This document shows, piece after piece, positions 43,243 through 55,727 of a DNA stretch of 64,000 nt (its first letter is position 1; each line of letters opens with the position of its first letter). This DNA is from Zygnema cylindricum (Eukaryota; Streptophyta; Zygnematophyceae; Zygnematales; Zygnemataceae). Below the pieces are notes generated by a model. That model was not told the origin of the DNA and searched no databases. It saw nothing but the letters and a program-made list of their open reading frames with translations. The stretch covers positions 1 through 64,000 of the forward strand of contig JBBHKE010003135.1 in NCBI GenBank assembly GCA_037447655.1. Direction: 5' to 3'. The position numbers were made by a program, and so were the translations under genes.

Positions 43243-44255
43243 AACGAGGAGATTCAACCCTTTCCCAAAAAGGACATGAGTGAAACAATGTTTGCTGATT
43301 CAGGGGAGATCCAAGATACAAGAGATCTATTGGACACCTCACATATTCCTATGAACTTTGAGGAGATTGAAGAGAAGAAACTCGAACGGGCTTCCATGAA
43401 CAAGGGAGCCGATGAGACACTAAGGAGAAATTTGGGACTTCCTTCCATTCCAACTTCAGAGTTTGAGGGAGGGAGAAGGAGCAGCAAAAGGATACAAGAG
43501 AAACAAACTGCTCATAAGGTAACTAAGTTATCTCATCATGATGAGCCTCAGTCATACTTGGAGGCAATGAACAACCCAGAAAAAGAAAGATGGATTAGAG
43601 CCATAAATGATGAGATGGCTTCCATCATGGAAGCAAATACTTGGGAACTAGTGGATTGTCCTCAAGAAAGAAAACCTATTGGCTGTAAATGGGTATTTAA
43701 ACTAAAACCGAACCCAGGTAATACCATTGAAAGATATAAAGCTCGTTTGGTAGCAAAGGGGTTCACCCAAAAAGAAGGGATTTACTATGAGGAGACGTTT
43801 ACTCTAGATGTTTGGTTCCCATCTGTAAGGATTCTTCTCAATCTAACAGCAGCGGAAAAAATGGAAATTCATCAGATGGATATTAAGTCCCATTTCTCAA
43901 TGGTGAGTTAGAAGAATAAATCTTCATGCGCCAACCAGAGGGATTCGTGGAGAATGGGGAAGAGAGCAAAGTCTGCAGGCTGAAAAAGTCTTTATTTGGA
44001 CTTAAGCAGGCTCCTCGATAGTGGAATAAGAAACTAGATGAGTTTCTCACTTTTATGGGATATATCCAGATCAATTCTGGCAATTCTATCTATATGTTTG
44101 AAGGTGAGAATGGTGTGATTTTTATTGCAATTTATGTGAATGATCTGCTTGTGTTAAGTAAGTCTTTGGAAAAGATCAATAAATTAAAGAAAGATCTTAG
44201 TAGCAAATTTGATATGAAGGATTTCGGGGAGGTAAGATATTATTTGGGGATCTAA
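43243..44255 (+). pseudogene. pol: Reverse transcriptase of element G (YVND)
   Basis: 43276-43911 holds the acidic linker, SSKRIQEKQ, EPQSYLEAMNNPEKERW, GCKWVFKLKPNPGNTIERYKA and motif A IHQMDIKS, then a shift. 44055-44255 has FIAIYVNDLLVLSK: the first Asp of YVDD is Asn, which should abolish polymerase activity. Ends at a stop after YYLGI. Confidence 0.86.
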
Positions 44256-45135
44256 TTGGAAAGAGATAGGGCGAAAAGGATTATCAGACTTACTCAAAAA
44301 GAAGCAATAAGTAATATGCTTGAGAAATCCCAGATGGATAAGGCAAACATTTGTGCCACTCCCATGGACTTGAAAAAAGTAAATGATGGGAGTGTAGAAG
44401 GAGGAGTGATAATCTTAGATGACCACATGTGTCCAGAGGAGAGAAAGTTTATGAAGTCTATTCCTTATAGACAAGTCGTAAGAAGTTTGATCTACTTTAT
44501 GAACTGTAAAAGGCCGGACATAGCTGTTGCACTAGGATTCCTCAGTAGGAGTCTTAACGATCCTAAGAAGAGAGATTGGGAGGCAGCCAAGAGAGTCATG
44601 AGATATTTCGTAGGAACCAGAGAGTTATATTTGCATTTGGGAGGGGAGTCACACTAATATCACTACTTAGAGTGATGCCAGTTATGGGGATGCACCTATG
44701 AGATGATGCACTTCTGGGTATGTGTTTTATGTGGGGGAAGGTGCTTGTTGTTGGAGCAGCATGCAACAAAAGGTGGTTGCTCAGTTTACTGTGGAGGCTG
44801 AGTACATGGCCTCTTGTTCTGATGTGAAAGAGTTGATGTGGGTCAAGTCCTTGTTGCAAGAAGTGGGGTATATGAAAGAGGGAGTGCATGAAGTGTTTTG
44901 TGATAATCAAGCTGCCATTGCAATTGCAGCTATTCCAAAACATAATTTCAAGGCTAAGCATATGGACATAAGATTGAGTTTTGTGAAAGAAAAAGCTGAG
45001 AATAAGATTGTGAATCTTGTATATAGATCTGATGAGGAAATGGTGACTGATATTATGACAAAACCAGTGCTAACTCCCAAGTTCAAATATTGCAGAGAAA
45101 AGTGTGGACTAAAACTGAAGTTGAAGTTAGACTAG
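44256..45135 (+). pseudogene. pol: RNase H of element G
   Basis: The connection 44256-44657 (LTQKEAISNMLEKSQMDKA, YFMNCKRPDIAVALGFLSRSLND) ends at a stop before SDASYGD. 44722-45135 has CCWSSMQQKVVAQFTVEAEYMA, FCDNQAAIAIA, HMDIRLSFVKEKAENK and the end MTKPVLTPK...KLKLD. Confidence 0.86.
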
Positions 45136-45184
45136 AAAATAAGGGGAGTGTTGAAATAACTAGTTTTATTTGGGTATTTTCTAG
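45132..45184 (+). other. Inverted repeat spanning PPT and 3' LTR start (element G)
   Basis: CTAGAAAATA (45132-45141) pairs with TATTTTCTAG (45175-45184). AAGGGGAG and the LTR start TGTTGAAATAAC lie in the loop. Confidence 0.7.
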
Positions 45185-46145
45185 GTCTAAATTGATTAGC
45201 GGAAAAAGACAAAAAGGTGCAGACAGCCTGCCTCCATCCCTTCTCTCTAGCCCCCACACTTGATGTTGTCACTGAAGGAGAGAAAAAGTGATGGAGCCTT
45301 GGCTGCCTCAGCTCCATAGGCAAGACTAAAGAGTGACTTAAGTCATTCTCAACAAAAGGTTGAGTCCGGCAGGACTCGAACCTCCGACCAGCATAGCGCG
45401 GAGTAGCTGTTAGCTCTAACCAGTCTGTCGTGGAAGCGTGTAAAAATATATACGGTTTGATATATATTTAAACTTGTGTATGGTTCTGAAACAAATTCAC
45501 TAAAACATGAACAAAGGAACATAAAACTAGTTAAAGTTTAGTGCGGATGTCATTTCGCACGAAGCAAATGAATCGGACATATGTTTTGCTACGGCTAAAA
45601 TTCTATGTTAGATTTAATCATACGGCATACATCGTTGCCGGGATCCCGGAATGGTCACTTTGGCGTTTATGGACGTGGCATGACCTGGCGCCACGTGGAG
45701 GGATAACATTTAGTCTTAGGAATTCCGCATAGCGTACGGACGAGTGAAAGGTTGACACGCGTCCATTCAACGTCCTTCTCGTACACATACCTTACAGAAA
45801 GGACTCTGGTCGTAGTACCTTTCTGTACTATACATTTATGTGATTGGGTGGTACATTAGAAGATAGGGGTTGTGAGAGGAAGTAGAACATCGCATATTTT
45901 AGAAGTCACCTCTCCTTGGGAGCTTGTATAAAATGGCATGTTGCCACCTCATAACTTATCGGCTGGTTGGCTATATTTAGTGATTCTTTTTGCTACAGAC
46001 TCAGGGGAGTCTAAGCTGCACAAGTGCGTAGTAGGACTGTTATTTTGTCCTCTTTAGCAGCAGTGGCTGTGGCTTAAAGTGGGTTAGTTAAAAGTTATCT
46101 AGAGGACTTTGAATTTTGTTGTTCAATAAAGGATACATAATTACA
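45149..46145 (+). repeat. 3' LTR of element G
   Basis: 997 bp, matches 39807-40800 with many point differences, so the insertion is not recent. Ends AATTACA instead of AATTGCA. Antisense tRNA-like module about 45355-45435. Confidence 0.9.
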
Positions 46146-46778
46146 TTAGATTCAATGCGTGCATAAAATCTGCCGCACGAAATAAATGAATCGGACATTT
46201 ATTTCGATGACGTATTTCAAAAGTTAGTCTTCATCCGACGGCGCTAATCATCGCTGAGGTCCCGAAATAGTCACTTTGGCATTTTTCGGACGTGGCCTGA
46301 CCTAGTGATACGTGGCACAAAAAAATTGAGCAGCAACAATCGCGGACGACATGAGGACGAGTCCGAATGCGACACGCGTCCACTCCATGTCCTTGTCGTA
46401 CACAGGCCGTACAGAAAGTATATTGACCACAGTACTTTTTTGTACTTTACTGTCTCCTGATTCGAGCAAACCTCAATAGATAGGGGTTGTGGGGAGGGGG
46501 GGTTTTGGGACTTAGGGTATTTGGGTAGGTTGCACCTCTCTCCCAAAGAGCTTGTATAAAAGATTGACATCTTTTGTGCCTAATAACTAATCCGTTAGTT
46601 GGCCGTTTTCTATGAATTTTTTTTCTACGGACTTAATGAAGTCCAGGCTGCACAGAGGTGCAGTCAGATTGTCAATTTGTCTACTTTGGCACCACATGTT
46701 GTGGATGAAAGTGGGTTAGATAAAAAACATCTAGAGGCGTTCTGAATTCTATAGTCCAATGGAGGAGACAGAATTGCA

Positions 46779-46793
46779 GATTACGGGCCCACC
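46779..46793 (+). other. Primer-binding site of element H
   Basis: GATTACGGGCCCACC, two mismatches from the consensus GGTTATGGGCCCACC, directly after the LTR end AATTGCA. Confidence 0.75.
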
Positions 46794-46997
46794 TTCTAGG
46801 GTGTCCATCTTCAATGGATCTGGGTTCATCTATTGAAAGCCATGATGATGGGGGATTTGTGCGAAAAACAATACTGGGGTATCGTCAGTGGACAAGTAAA
46901 ACGTCCACCTTCCGGAACTCCACCACGATTTGGATGAATAAGGCTTCCTACAACAACGACTGCTTCAGCAGAGGTAGCAGATGATGGGGACAGCAAT

Positions 46998-47770
46998 GTG
47001 TTCAAAAAGGGGAAAGGGAAGGAGACACCCCTCACTCCTATTGCCACAACACCTGGAGCGGTGGCCGTGAAAGTTGCGGAGAATGACACTCAAATATGGG
47101 AATACTTACATATGGTTGCCAAGAACTTAATTCTAAGGCACCTCACTCAAGCTTTGGCCACACCTCACTTTCATATTTATTAGGCCGAGGAGTTGTGGGT
47201 GAGTTTGGTGGAGTTTATAGAGATGGTACTATTCAAGAGCTCCAGTTAGCTGAGCAAAAGTTAGTGAACAAAGAAGGAAAGATGTTAAATTACTTCTATG
47301 AACTCTTTTGTTTGTATATGGAGATGGAGAGTGTCGGGTGGACAGAAACAATGAAGATGAAAGCTAACACTCTAATCATGAAGTTATTAGACGAGAACGA
47401 GAATATATTGTACCGAGTACACTATATTAGTGATAGTTCATACAAGTGGAATACAGTGGTCCAGATGATACTTTTGCAAGAAAACACAATGGAGATTAAG
47501 AGAGGAGGAGTGAGCATTCAAGCTCTTTCTGATCAAACGGACCGATGGGGGAAGGACCCGAAGAAATTGTACAAAGGGGAAAGAGATCAGTTTGGAGGAC
47601 CGAGGCCTCCAAAGGGTCTTTTTCTCTTTTGCAAAATGTCGGCACACTTCATAGTGAATCGTGTCAAGCTGTCGGATCTGAAGCTCGAACAAAACTGTGG
47701 AGGGGGTTCTTCCGGAGGGAAGGAGAAGGAAGTTGTGGTCACAAAAGTGAAAGGGAAAACCGAGGACTAG
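46998..47770 (+). pseudogene. gag: gag of element H
   Basis: 46998-47183 (KGKGKETPLTPIATT, KNLILRHLTQALATPHFH) shifts into 47096-47770 (LYMEMESVGW, MKLLDENENILYRV, SFRREGEG-like basic end). The knuckle is reduced to FLFCKMSAHFIVNRV, missing ligands. The stop at 47768 precedes the protease part. Confidence 0.8.
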
Positions 47771-48273
47771 CCCTCTGAGGAAGAGGATGAGGAGCTTCTT
47801 CTTGACGAGAATTTGGAGGAGAAGGAGATTCTTCGGAAACAAAAGTGTGCTCTTGGAGCCATTCGAGAAGCCTCACAGGAAGGATGGATCATCGACTCAA
47901 ATTCATCCATGCATATGTGTCGTGAAATGCATCATTTCATCAAGCTTAGAAAGATTCCCACAGTAGAGATTGAGTATGGGGATAGGAGAGTACAAACTAC
48001 AGATCTAGTGGGTTCGATAGATCTGAAAGTCTTAGTGGAGGGTAAAACTTCTATACGCGCCTTCTCAGATGTACTTTACATTCCTCAGCTGAAGAAAAAT
48101 CTTATCTCTACATTTGTATTAGATGACAAAGAGTTTAATACCTTCACTAGAAAGGGAGTCTTTACTGCTAAGTTTGGGGATGAGGTCTATTTCACAACAG
48201 ATAAGGGTAGCCAAGGAATGTTTAGGCTTAACGTGAGTAAAGAAAAAAAGAATGCTTACTATGTTCGTGTTCC
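47771..48273 (+). pseudogene. pol: Protease region of element H (DSNSS)
   Basis: Open in 47813-48334. WIIDSNSSMHMC replaces DSGAS, so the catalytic Gly is lost. KIPTVEIEYGDRRVQTTDLVG and YIPQLKKNLISTFVLDDKEF follow, as in family members. Confidence 0.83.
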
Positions 48274-49234
48274 AAAGTTGATGATTTGGCATAAGCCGTT
48301 GGGGCATGTGCATTTTGTTAGGTTGAGGGAATGAAGAAGCTTGGTGTAGTAGAAGGCATTCAGTTTGGGGATAATGAAATTGTCGATGATTGTAGTGATT
48401 GTGTCCAAGGTAAGGCTCACAAACTTCCCTTTCCAAAAGCCACCACATATAGAGGTGAGAGTACTAGATCTAATCCACAAAGATATCTGGGGATTGGCAT
48501 AAGTACCCCCGGTTTGGAGGAGAAAGGTTTATGCTGACAATAACAGATGATTAATTCAAATACTTTAGAGTTTACGTTCTAAAACCAAAGTCTAAAACAC
48601 CAACTTACTTCAAAGAATATAAGGCTTGGAGTGAGAAGTTGCACGGAACCCCTATTAAGAGAATAATGAGTGATAATGGGGGTGAGTATACCTCTAATCA
48701 GTTTGAGGAATACTTGAGGAATGAGAGAGTTCAACATCAGAAAACTATGCCTTATAATCCTGAGCAAAATGGGGTAGCTGAGAGGTTGAACCGGACTCTG
48801 GGAGATAGTGTATGCAGTATGTTGGCGGACAAATATATATGAAAGAGATTTTGGGTAGAAGCCATGAACTGTGCTAACTAAATTAAGAATAGAGTCCTAC
48901 CTCAACCGTGAAAGGAATGACACCTTATTAAAAATTGGTCTGAAAGAAACCGGACATTTCTCACGTGAAAGTATTCGGTAGTCAAGTTTACGGTCTTGAT
49001 ACGGATAGGAAAAATTGTAAACTAGATGATAAGGGAAAACCAAGATATTTTGTGAGATAGGATAAGGATGTCAACGGATATAGAGTATATGACTTAGCAA
49101 AACAAGATATCATTCTGGTAAAACTCCTAGTTGTCAAGGATAAAAGGAAGTCATTTGATCCCTTCAAATATACGAAAAAGATCAGAATCAGTTTTGAGTC
49201 CAAGAGTGAGGAGGATTTCGTTTTTTATGGATGA
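48274..49234 (+). pseudogene. pol: Integrase of element H
   Basis: IWHKPLGHVHF, then a shift at about 48331. CSDCVQGKAHKLPF and a damaged core start follow. 48639-48842 has IMSDNGGEYTSNQFEEYL and NPEQNGVAERLNRTLGD with Asp and Glu intact. The C-terminus is scattered with stops (48841, 48880 and later). Confidence 0.83.
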
Positions 49235-50207
49235 GATATAAATGAAACGGTGATTGCAAATTCAGGGGAGATACAAGATAAAAGAGATATACATGAACCT
49301 CCTACGCACTCTGAGGAGACAAAAGAGGAGGAATCGAAACTGACTTCCATAGACAGGGGAGCAGATGAAACATTGAGGAGAAATCCGAGAATTCCCTCCA
49401 TTCCAGCTTCGGATTTTGAAGGAGGGCGAATAAGCAGCAAAAGGATACGTGAAAAATAGGTTGATCACAAGGTAACTAAGCTTTCTCACCCTAATAAGCA
49501 TCAGTCATACTCGGAGGCAGTGAATAGTCTTGAGAGAGACAGATGGGTTAGAGCCATGAATGATGAAATGGCTTTCATCATGGAATCAAATACTTGGGAA
49601 CTAGTGAACTTTTCCCCGGATATAAGACTGATTGGGTGCAAATGGGTGTTTAAATTGAAACTGTACCCAGATAATACCATTAAAAGATATAAGGCTCGTT
49701 TAGTAACAAAAGGAGGTTCACTCAAAAAGAGGGGATTGACTATGAGGAGACGTTTACTCCAGTTGTTCGCTTCCCATCAGTAAGGATTCTTCTCAGTCTA
49801 GGAGGTTGCGGAACAGATGGAGATACACCAGATACACATTAAAACCGCCTTCCTCAATGGTGAGCTAGAGAAAAAAACTTCATGGGCAACCAAAGGGGTT
49901 TGTGGAGGAAGGAGAGGAGAGCAAAGTCTGCAAGCTCAAAAAATCCTTATATGGACTGAAGTAGGCTCCTTGACAGTGGAACAAGAAACTAGATGAGTTT
50001 CTCACCGGTCAGGGATATATCCGGATCACCTCTGAGGATTTTACCTATATGTTTGAGGATGAGAATGGCGTCATTTTTATTGCAGTTTATGTGGATGATT
50101 TGCTGGCATTAAGTCATTAGATAATATCAATTAGTTAAAGAAAGATCTTATTAGCAGATTTTACATGAAGGATTTAGGGGAGGCAAGATATATTTTAGGA
50201 ATTCAAA
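49235..50207 (+). pseudogene. pol: Reverse transcriptase of element H
   Basis: 49250-49459 (linker, ADETLRRNPRIPSIPAS), 49520-49783 (INDEMA-like, GCKWVFKLKLYPDNTIKRYKA, then shifted), motif A region around 49840 with HIK-like change, and IFIAVYVDDLLALSH near 50080 with YVDD intact. Several stops and small deletions. Confidence 0.82.
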
Positions 50208-51082
50208 TGGAAAGAGATAGGAAGAAAAAGATCATCAGACTTACTCAGAAAAAAGCAATAGGAAATATGCTGAAGAAATTCCAGATGGATAAGGCAAACA
50301 ATTCGACCACTCCCATAGACTTGAAGAAAGTAAGTGATGTGAGTGTAGAAAGAAGAGTGAAAATCTTAGATGATCAGATGAGTCCAAAAGACAGACAATT
50401 TATGAAGTAAAATTCTTAAAGGCAGGTAGTAGGAAGTTTAATCTACATTATGAACTGTACCAGGCCAGACATAGCGGCAGCAATTGGAGTACTCAGTAGG
50501 AGTATTAATGATCCTAGGAAGAGAGACTGGGAGGCAGCCAAGAGAGTCATGAGAAATCTGGTCGGAACCAGAAAGTTATGGTTGTATTTAGGAGGGGAGC
50601 ATACTGACATCACTACTTGAAGTGGTGTCAGTTATAGGGATGCATCTATGAGAAGATGTACTTATGGACATATTTTGTATATGAGGGAAGGTGTTTGCTG
50701 TTGGAGTAGCAAGCAACAAAAAGTGGTTGTTCAGTCTACTATGGAGGCTGAGAACATGGCCTCTTTTTCTGCTATAAAAGAGTTGATGTGGGTTAAGTCC
50801 TTGTTGCAAGAACTGGGATATATGAAAGGAGTTTATGAAGTGTTTTGTGATAATCAAGTTGCCATTGCAATTGCAGCTAATCCAAAACATCATTTCAAAG
50901 CTAAGCATATGGACATAAGATTGAGTTTTGTGAGAGAAAAAGTTGAGAATAAGATTGTGAATCTTGCATATAAATATGATGAGAAGATGGTGGCTGATAT
51001 GATGACAAAACCTGTGCTTTCTCCCAAGTTAAAATATTGTAGAGAAAAGTGTAGACTAAAACTAAAGTTAAAATTAGACTAG
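50208..51082 (+). pseudogene. pol: RNase H of element H
   Basis: The connection ORF 50165-50410 runs from RT into QKKAIGNMLKKFQMDKANN. NCTRPDIAAAIGVLSRSIND is followed by a stop in the SDAS block. 50648-51082 has CCWSSKQQKVVVQSTMEAENMA, FCDNQVAIAIA, HMDIRLSFVREKVENK and MTKPVLSPK. Confidence 0.85.
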
Positions 51083-51280
51083 CAAATAAGGGGAGTGTTG
51101 AAAGTACTAGATTTATAGGGTATTTTCTAATTCTAAATATATCAGCAAAATAGGAAAAGAAAAGGGCAGACAGCCTGCCTCCACCTCCTTTCTCTAGCCC
51201 CGATACTTGTTGTAGTCACTGAAGGTTAGAGAGGGTGTTTAAACCATGGCTGCCTTAGCTCCACAGAGAGGACTAAAGAG

Positions 51281-52426
51281 TGTAATTCTATGGGCTCCAT
51301 TGCCAGAAAGAATTCGCAGGTCCAAAGAAACTAATCTAGATAGTGCCGACTCTAAGTATATATAAACCCAAATGATTGACCCTTTGACAACCATAACCCC
51401 ATTACAGCTTCACCCTTGTGAAATAAGACTTTTAGTGTGCTCAGTTTCACCACAGAATGCAAAGTTGGAATATGAGTTTTGGATAATTTTCCCCACTTTG
51501 AATTTCCCTTATAAACGCAGCTACCCTGGCATGGAAACACTTTGATTGACTATACCTATGTGTAGCTTGAACTCCCTTGAGTCCGCAGCAAAAAAAATCA
51601 CTAAAAATGGTCAACTAAATGAATTGATATTAAATGGCAAAGTTTGCCGATTTATACAGATGCTCTCTAAGAAAGAGGTGGCTACCTGCCAAAATATTCT
51701 AAGTACTAAACCCTCTCTAAACCCTCTAGTTATGAGGTACGGACCAATTGCAACACTGTATAATACATAAAGGTACAAGTGCCAGTGTACCTTTTGTACA
51801 GCCATAGTACAACATGGCTAAAAAGTCGATAAATTGCATGTCCGGATCTGTTCTTATAATCCTCGGAGATGCCACAAGCCAATGTGGTTTTGCCACGTGT
51901 CAATTCACGCTATTATGACCGCAAACCGCCAAAAACCAACTCCGCGATCTCAGCATCTATGGCTGCCATCCGATCTGAGCATGCATTTAATTATAGTCGT
52001 CGAAAATTGATGCGGTATTTGTTTCGTTATGGTACCGCACTCCGTACTATATGAAACTCTATCTATGCACTACGTATCTATTTATCGTTAAACGAATTAG
52101 TCTACGTGTAATTGTTTAAGTACTTATCAAACGTTATGTATTGTATCATTAGTCTTATGCTTAACGACAAAGCTAATAGCTACGAGTGACTTGACGGACA
52201 GTAGGTACCAAGATCAATTCCTGGGTTCTTCAAATCCCTATTTAAGAAAAACCTACCAAGTCTACTTCCTATCTCTCTAGAGGGCATAGGCATTCATAGC
52301 TCTGTCTCCTTATCCAGCCTTTAGTGACTACAACAAGTGTGGGGGCTTGGAGAAAGGAGTTAGAGGTAGACTGCATTTGCTTTTTTCTATCCTAATATAG
52401 ACCTAGAAAATACACAAATATTAACA
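51281..52426 (-). repeat. 3' LTR of element I
   Basis: 1146 bp. On the minus strand TGTTAATATTTGTG...CATAGAATTACA. Antisense tRNA-like module at about 52160-52240 (+ strand GACTTGACGGACAG...GTACCAAGATCAATTCC). Confidence 0.9.
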
Positions 52427-53160
52427 ATCCCCTCATTTTCTAGTCTATTTACTTTTCAACTCCTACACAAAAATGAAAACAAACACCCGCTCCCCTTTTT
52501 TTTTTCCTTTTCCTTTTCCATTCACAAAACTTTAAGAAAATACCCTTATATTTTAAAAGGTCTATTATATGTGCTAAAATAAACATTCCATCTTGTTGAT
52601 CACACATTTTATTTAGCATCTCACTTTTTATAAATCCGAGCAAAGATTTTATCCACCTAATCTCTTTTCCATCCACACAAAATCGGATTTCCCTCTTGCA
52701 GTTTAAACAACCAGCCACATCTCAAATCTGCAACACACACCCAGATGCTAACCCTTTTACAACCACACTTGCATAGATGGCATCACTCCCATTAGTGATG
52801 TCAAGTCCATTGTTCCCCAAGTTTTTGGAAAAATCAGGTATCCCGGTTAAGTTCCTCATATAATCTTCGTCTTCCGTACTCATATTTTTATCTATGATAC
52901 TCACCCAATTTTTTGAACTTTCCTCACTCTCTCCCATGGATTTCTTTCCACTATCAATTTCTAGCTTTATTCCCAATAAATATATCTCCTCCCCTAAACC
53001 TTTCATTAAAAAATTTTCTTCTCCCCTAGCCTTTAAAACCTCCTCTAGTTATACATCTCCCCTTTCCTCAAAATTCGTTAAAGTTTCCCTATCCGACCAA
53101 TTTTCTGTTTCAAACATATCTATAATATAATCTTCATTATTTCTAACTCCCTCAAGTAAC
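52427..53160 (-). pseudogene. RT-end/RNase H remnant of element I
   Basis: Minus strand. 53006-52722 begins MKGLGEEIYLLGIKLEID, the end of a copia RT. Then comes a Ser/Glu-rich spacer, then LDITNGSDAIYASVVVKGLASGCVLQI, which resembles the first RNase H block (SDASYA...SGYVL) with catalytic residues lost. 52718-52449 continues with EIRWIKSLLGFIKSEM and a Lys-rich tail. The RNase H Glu and second Asp blocks are not recognisable. Confidence 0.65.
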
Positions 53161-53198
53161 TCCCGTCCTTTTACTGCCCTTATACTTCCATAAGCACA

Positions 53199-54253
53199 CT
53201 ATTGCTTTTGTGGAATTTCTGTGTACTTTTCTCTATTCTTCATTCTACCTATGTGAAGAAGCTCCAAAATTTCTTTATCCTCTTTCTCCTCTTCCCTTTC
53301 TTTTTCCTCATCCACATTCCAACTTCTAAGTTCTTCAAAACAAGGGCATTCCTCCATATAGTGACCCAGTTCCCTGCAAAAGAAACAAACCCACTTTTTC
53401 AAAGCTCCCATTTCTTTTCCTCTCCCTCTTTTTCCACCGAAGTCCTGATAAGGTTTACCTTTGTCTTTTTTTTTATCATCACGCTTCCGCTTGTCATCGT
53501 CGTTCCTTTTATCACGCTTTTGCCATGCACCACCAGCTGTTAGTGCATTCACCCTATCACTTCCTCTACGAAACTCCAAAGTGCTTTCCCTTACAAGAAT
53601 TATCCCAATGGTAATGCTCCAAGTCCATGAGAAACCATCCATTGCTTGCATACGGTAAAAATGATGTCTTCGTACTCATCTGGGAGTTTCATGATTAGTG
53701 TGATAATCTTTCTCTCGTCAGATTCTACATATCCCGCACAAGCAAGCTCAACATATAATGCAGCAATATCATTGCAAAACTTTATCATGCTACCGCCTTT
53801 ATAAACATAGGCCTCTATTTCCTCTTTGACTCTTATAAATCTGTCTTAGTGTTTCCCAGATTTGTGAAGACTTTGTTTTATTTAAAAGAGTGATAGCTAT
53901 GGACTTAGACACATTTCTAAGTATAAGATGTTTTGCTATAGTGTTTTTATACTCCCAAAATTTACTGTCAGTTTCTTTAGTTTTAGTTATAACCCCTAGG
54001 AGTTGGACCGTAGCCGAGAGCCTAGCTCCCCTCACCATAGGTGTTTTTTTATCCTTCTCCCTTTTTCCCCCTTCCATGGTAATGATTTTCCCTTCACCTT
54101 CCGTTGAATCCTTACTCCGGTTGGTTTCCTAAAAGCCCCAGATGATTCTCCATAGCGAGTTCCTCTAAAGCCCGGTGGCGCACATCTCACTTGTTCGTAA
54201 CAATTCCCCATAAGTGCTTTTCGAAAAGCAATCCCTCCATTGTGAACTCCCAA
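53199..54253 (-). pseudogene. gag: gag of element I
   Basis: Minus strand. 54253-54032 is the N-terminus (PPGFRGTRYGESSGA). 54077-53799 has KFWEYKNTIAKHLILRNVSKS and SSQIWETLRQIYKS. 53788-53600 has MIKFCNDIAALYVELACAGY and LIMKLPDEYEDIIF. 53651-53199 has the Arg/Lys-rich spacer and knuckle CFFCRELGHYMEEC. It corresponds piece by piece to the single ORF in element J, but with small deletions and shifts. Confidence 0.84.
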
Positions 54254-54292
54254 TAAGTGAAGTCTGTTCCATCAAACATATGCGCCCTAGAT

Positions 54293-54307
54293 GGTGGGCC
54301 CATAACC
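54293..54307 (-). other. Primer-binding site of element I
   Basis: Minus strand GGTTATGGGCCCACC, a perfect complement to the initiator tRNA-Met anticodon arm, directly next to the LTR end. Confidence 0.88.
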
Positions 54308-55463
54308 TGTAATTCTATGGGCACTATTGCCACACAGAATTCGCAGGTCCAAAAAGGCTAAACTAGATAGTGCCAACTCCAAGTATATATAAACCCAAAT
54401 GATTGACCCTTTGACAATCAAAAACCCATTACAACTTCACCCATGTGAAATAAGACTTTTCTGTGTGCTCAGTTCCACCACAGAATGCAAAGTTGGAATG
54501 TGACTTTTGAATAACTTTCCCCACTTTGACTTTCCCTTAGAAATGCATCCACCCCCACAGGAAAACACTCTGATCAACTACACCCCTATGTAGTTTGGAC
54601 TGCCTTGAGTCCGCAACAAAAAGAATCATTGAAAATGGTCGACTAAATGAGTTGATATTGAATGGCAATGTTTGCCGATTTATACAGAAGCTCTTTGGGA
54701 GAGAGGTGGCTACCTAGCAAAATATTCTAAGTCCTAAAACCCCTCTCTCAACCCTCTAGTACTGAGGTACAAACCAATTGCAACAGTGTATAGTACATAA
54801 AAGTACAGGTGCCGGTGTACCTTTTGTAGGGCCATTGTACGACATGGCCAAAAAGTCGATAAATGGCATATCCGGATTTGTTCCTATAATCCCCGGAGGT
54901 GCCGCAAGCCAATGTGGTTTTGCCACGTGTCAATTGACGTGGTTCTGACCAAAAACTGCCAAAAATGTACTCCGCGATCTCGACATCTATCACTGTCGTC
55001 CGATCCGAACGTGCATTGTATTATAGTCGTCAAAAATTGATGCGCGATATTTGTTTCGCTATCGAAACAAATGCGCGGTATTTTTATTGTAATCATATCG
55101 TACTCCTTACTATATGAAACTCTATCTATGCACTACGTATCTATTTCTTGTTAAACGAATTAGTCTACGTGCAATTGTTTAAGTACTTTTCAAACGCTTT
55201 GTATTGTATCACTAGTCTTATGCTTAACGGACAAAGCTAATAGCTACGGGTGACTTGACGGGCGGTAGGTACCAAGATCAATTCCTTGGTCCGTCAAATC
55301 CCAATTTAGTTAAACCTACCAAGTCTACTTCCTATATCTCTGTCTCCTCATCTAGCTTTCAGTGACTACAACAAGTTTGGGTGCTTGGAGAATGGAGTTA
55401 GATGCAGAATGCATTTATCTTTTTCTATCCTAATATAGACCGAGCAATACACAAACATCAACA
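54308..55463 (-). repeat. 5' LTR of element I
   Basis: 1156 bp. Antisense tRNA-like module at about 55225-55300 on the + strand. CTCTCTCCCAAAGAGCTTC promoter-like region on the minus strand near 54690-54710. Confidence 0.9.
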
Positions 55464-55727
55464 AAGAGTGACATAAGTCACTCGCAACAAATAGTTGAGT
55501 CCGACTAGACTCGAACCTCCGTCCGGCAAAGTAACGCGTAGCCGTCAGCTCTAACCAGTCTGTCGCAGATGTTCGTTACTATACATGGGGTAAGATATTT
55601 ATTTAGACATTAATATGAACATTAGTCTGTTTAACGGAACTACGAATAGTGAACATAGAGACATTGAAACTCTATGGGCTCCATTGCCCACAGAATTCGC
55701 AGATCCAAAAGAAGCTCTGTAGAGAGG

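Larger units (their letters stand above)
39807..46145 (+). mobile_element. Element G: complete copia retrotransposon, 6.3 kb, TSD TTAGA
   Basis: LTRs 39807-40800 and 45149-46145. PBS GGTTATTGGCCCACC at 40801-40815. PPT AAAATAAGGGGAG at 45136-45148. TTAGA at 39802-39806 and 46146-46150. Inserted into the 5' LTR of H, same strand. All domains are present but interrupted. Confidence 0.95.
51281..55463 (-). mobile_element. Element I: non-autonomous copia derivative (gag plus RT/RNase H remnant), TSD AAGAG
   Basis: LTRs 51281-52426 (3') and 54308-55463 (5'), minus strand. PBS complement GGTGGGCCCATAACC at 54293-54307. Target duplication AAGAG at 51276-51280 and 55464-55468. The body is only about 1.88 kb: gag, then a short RT-end/RNase H remnant; protease, integrase and most of RT are absent. 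Inserted in the 3' LTR of H. Element J has the same layout. Confidence 0.93.
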
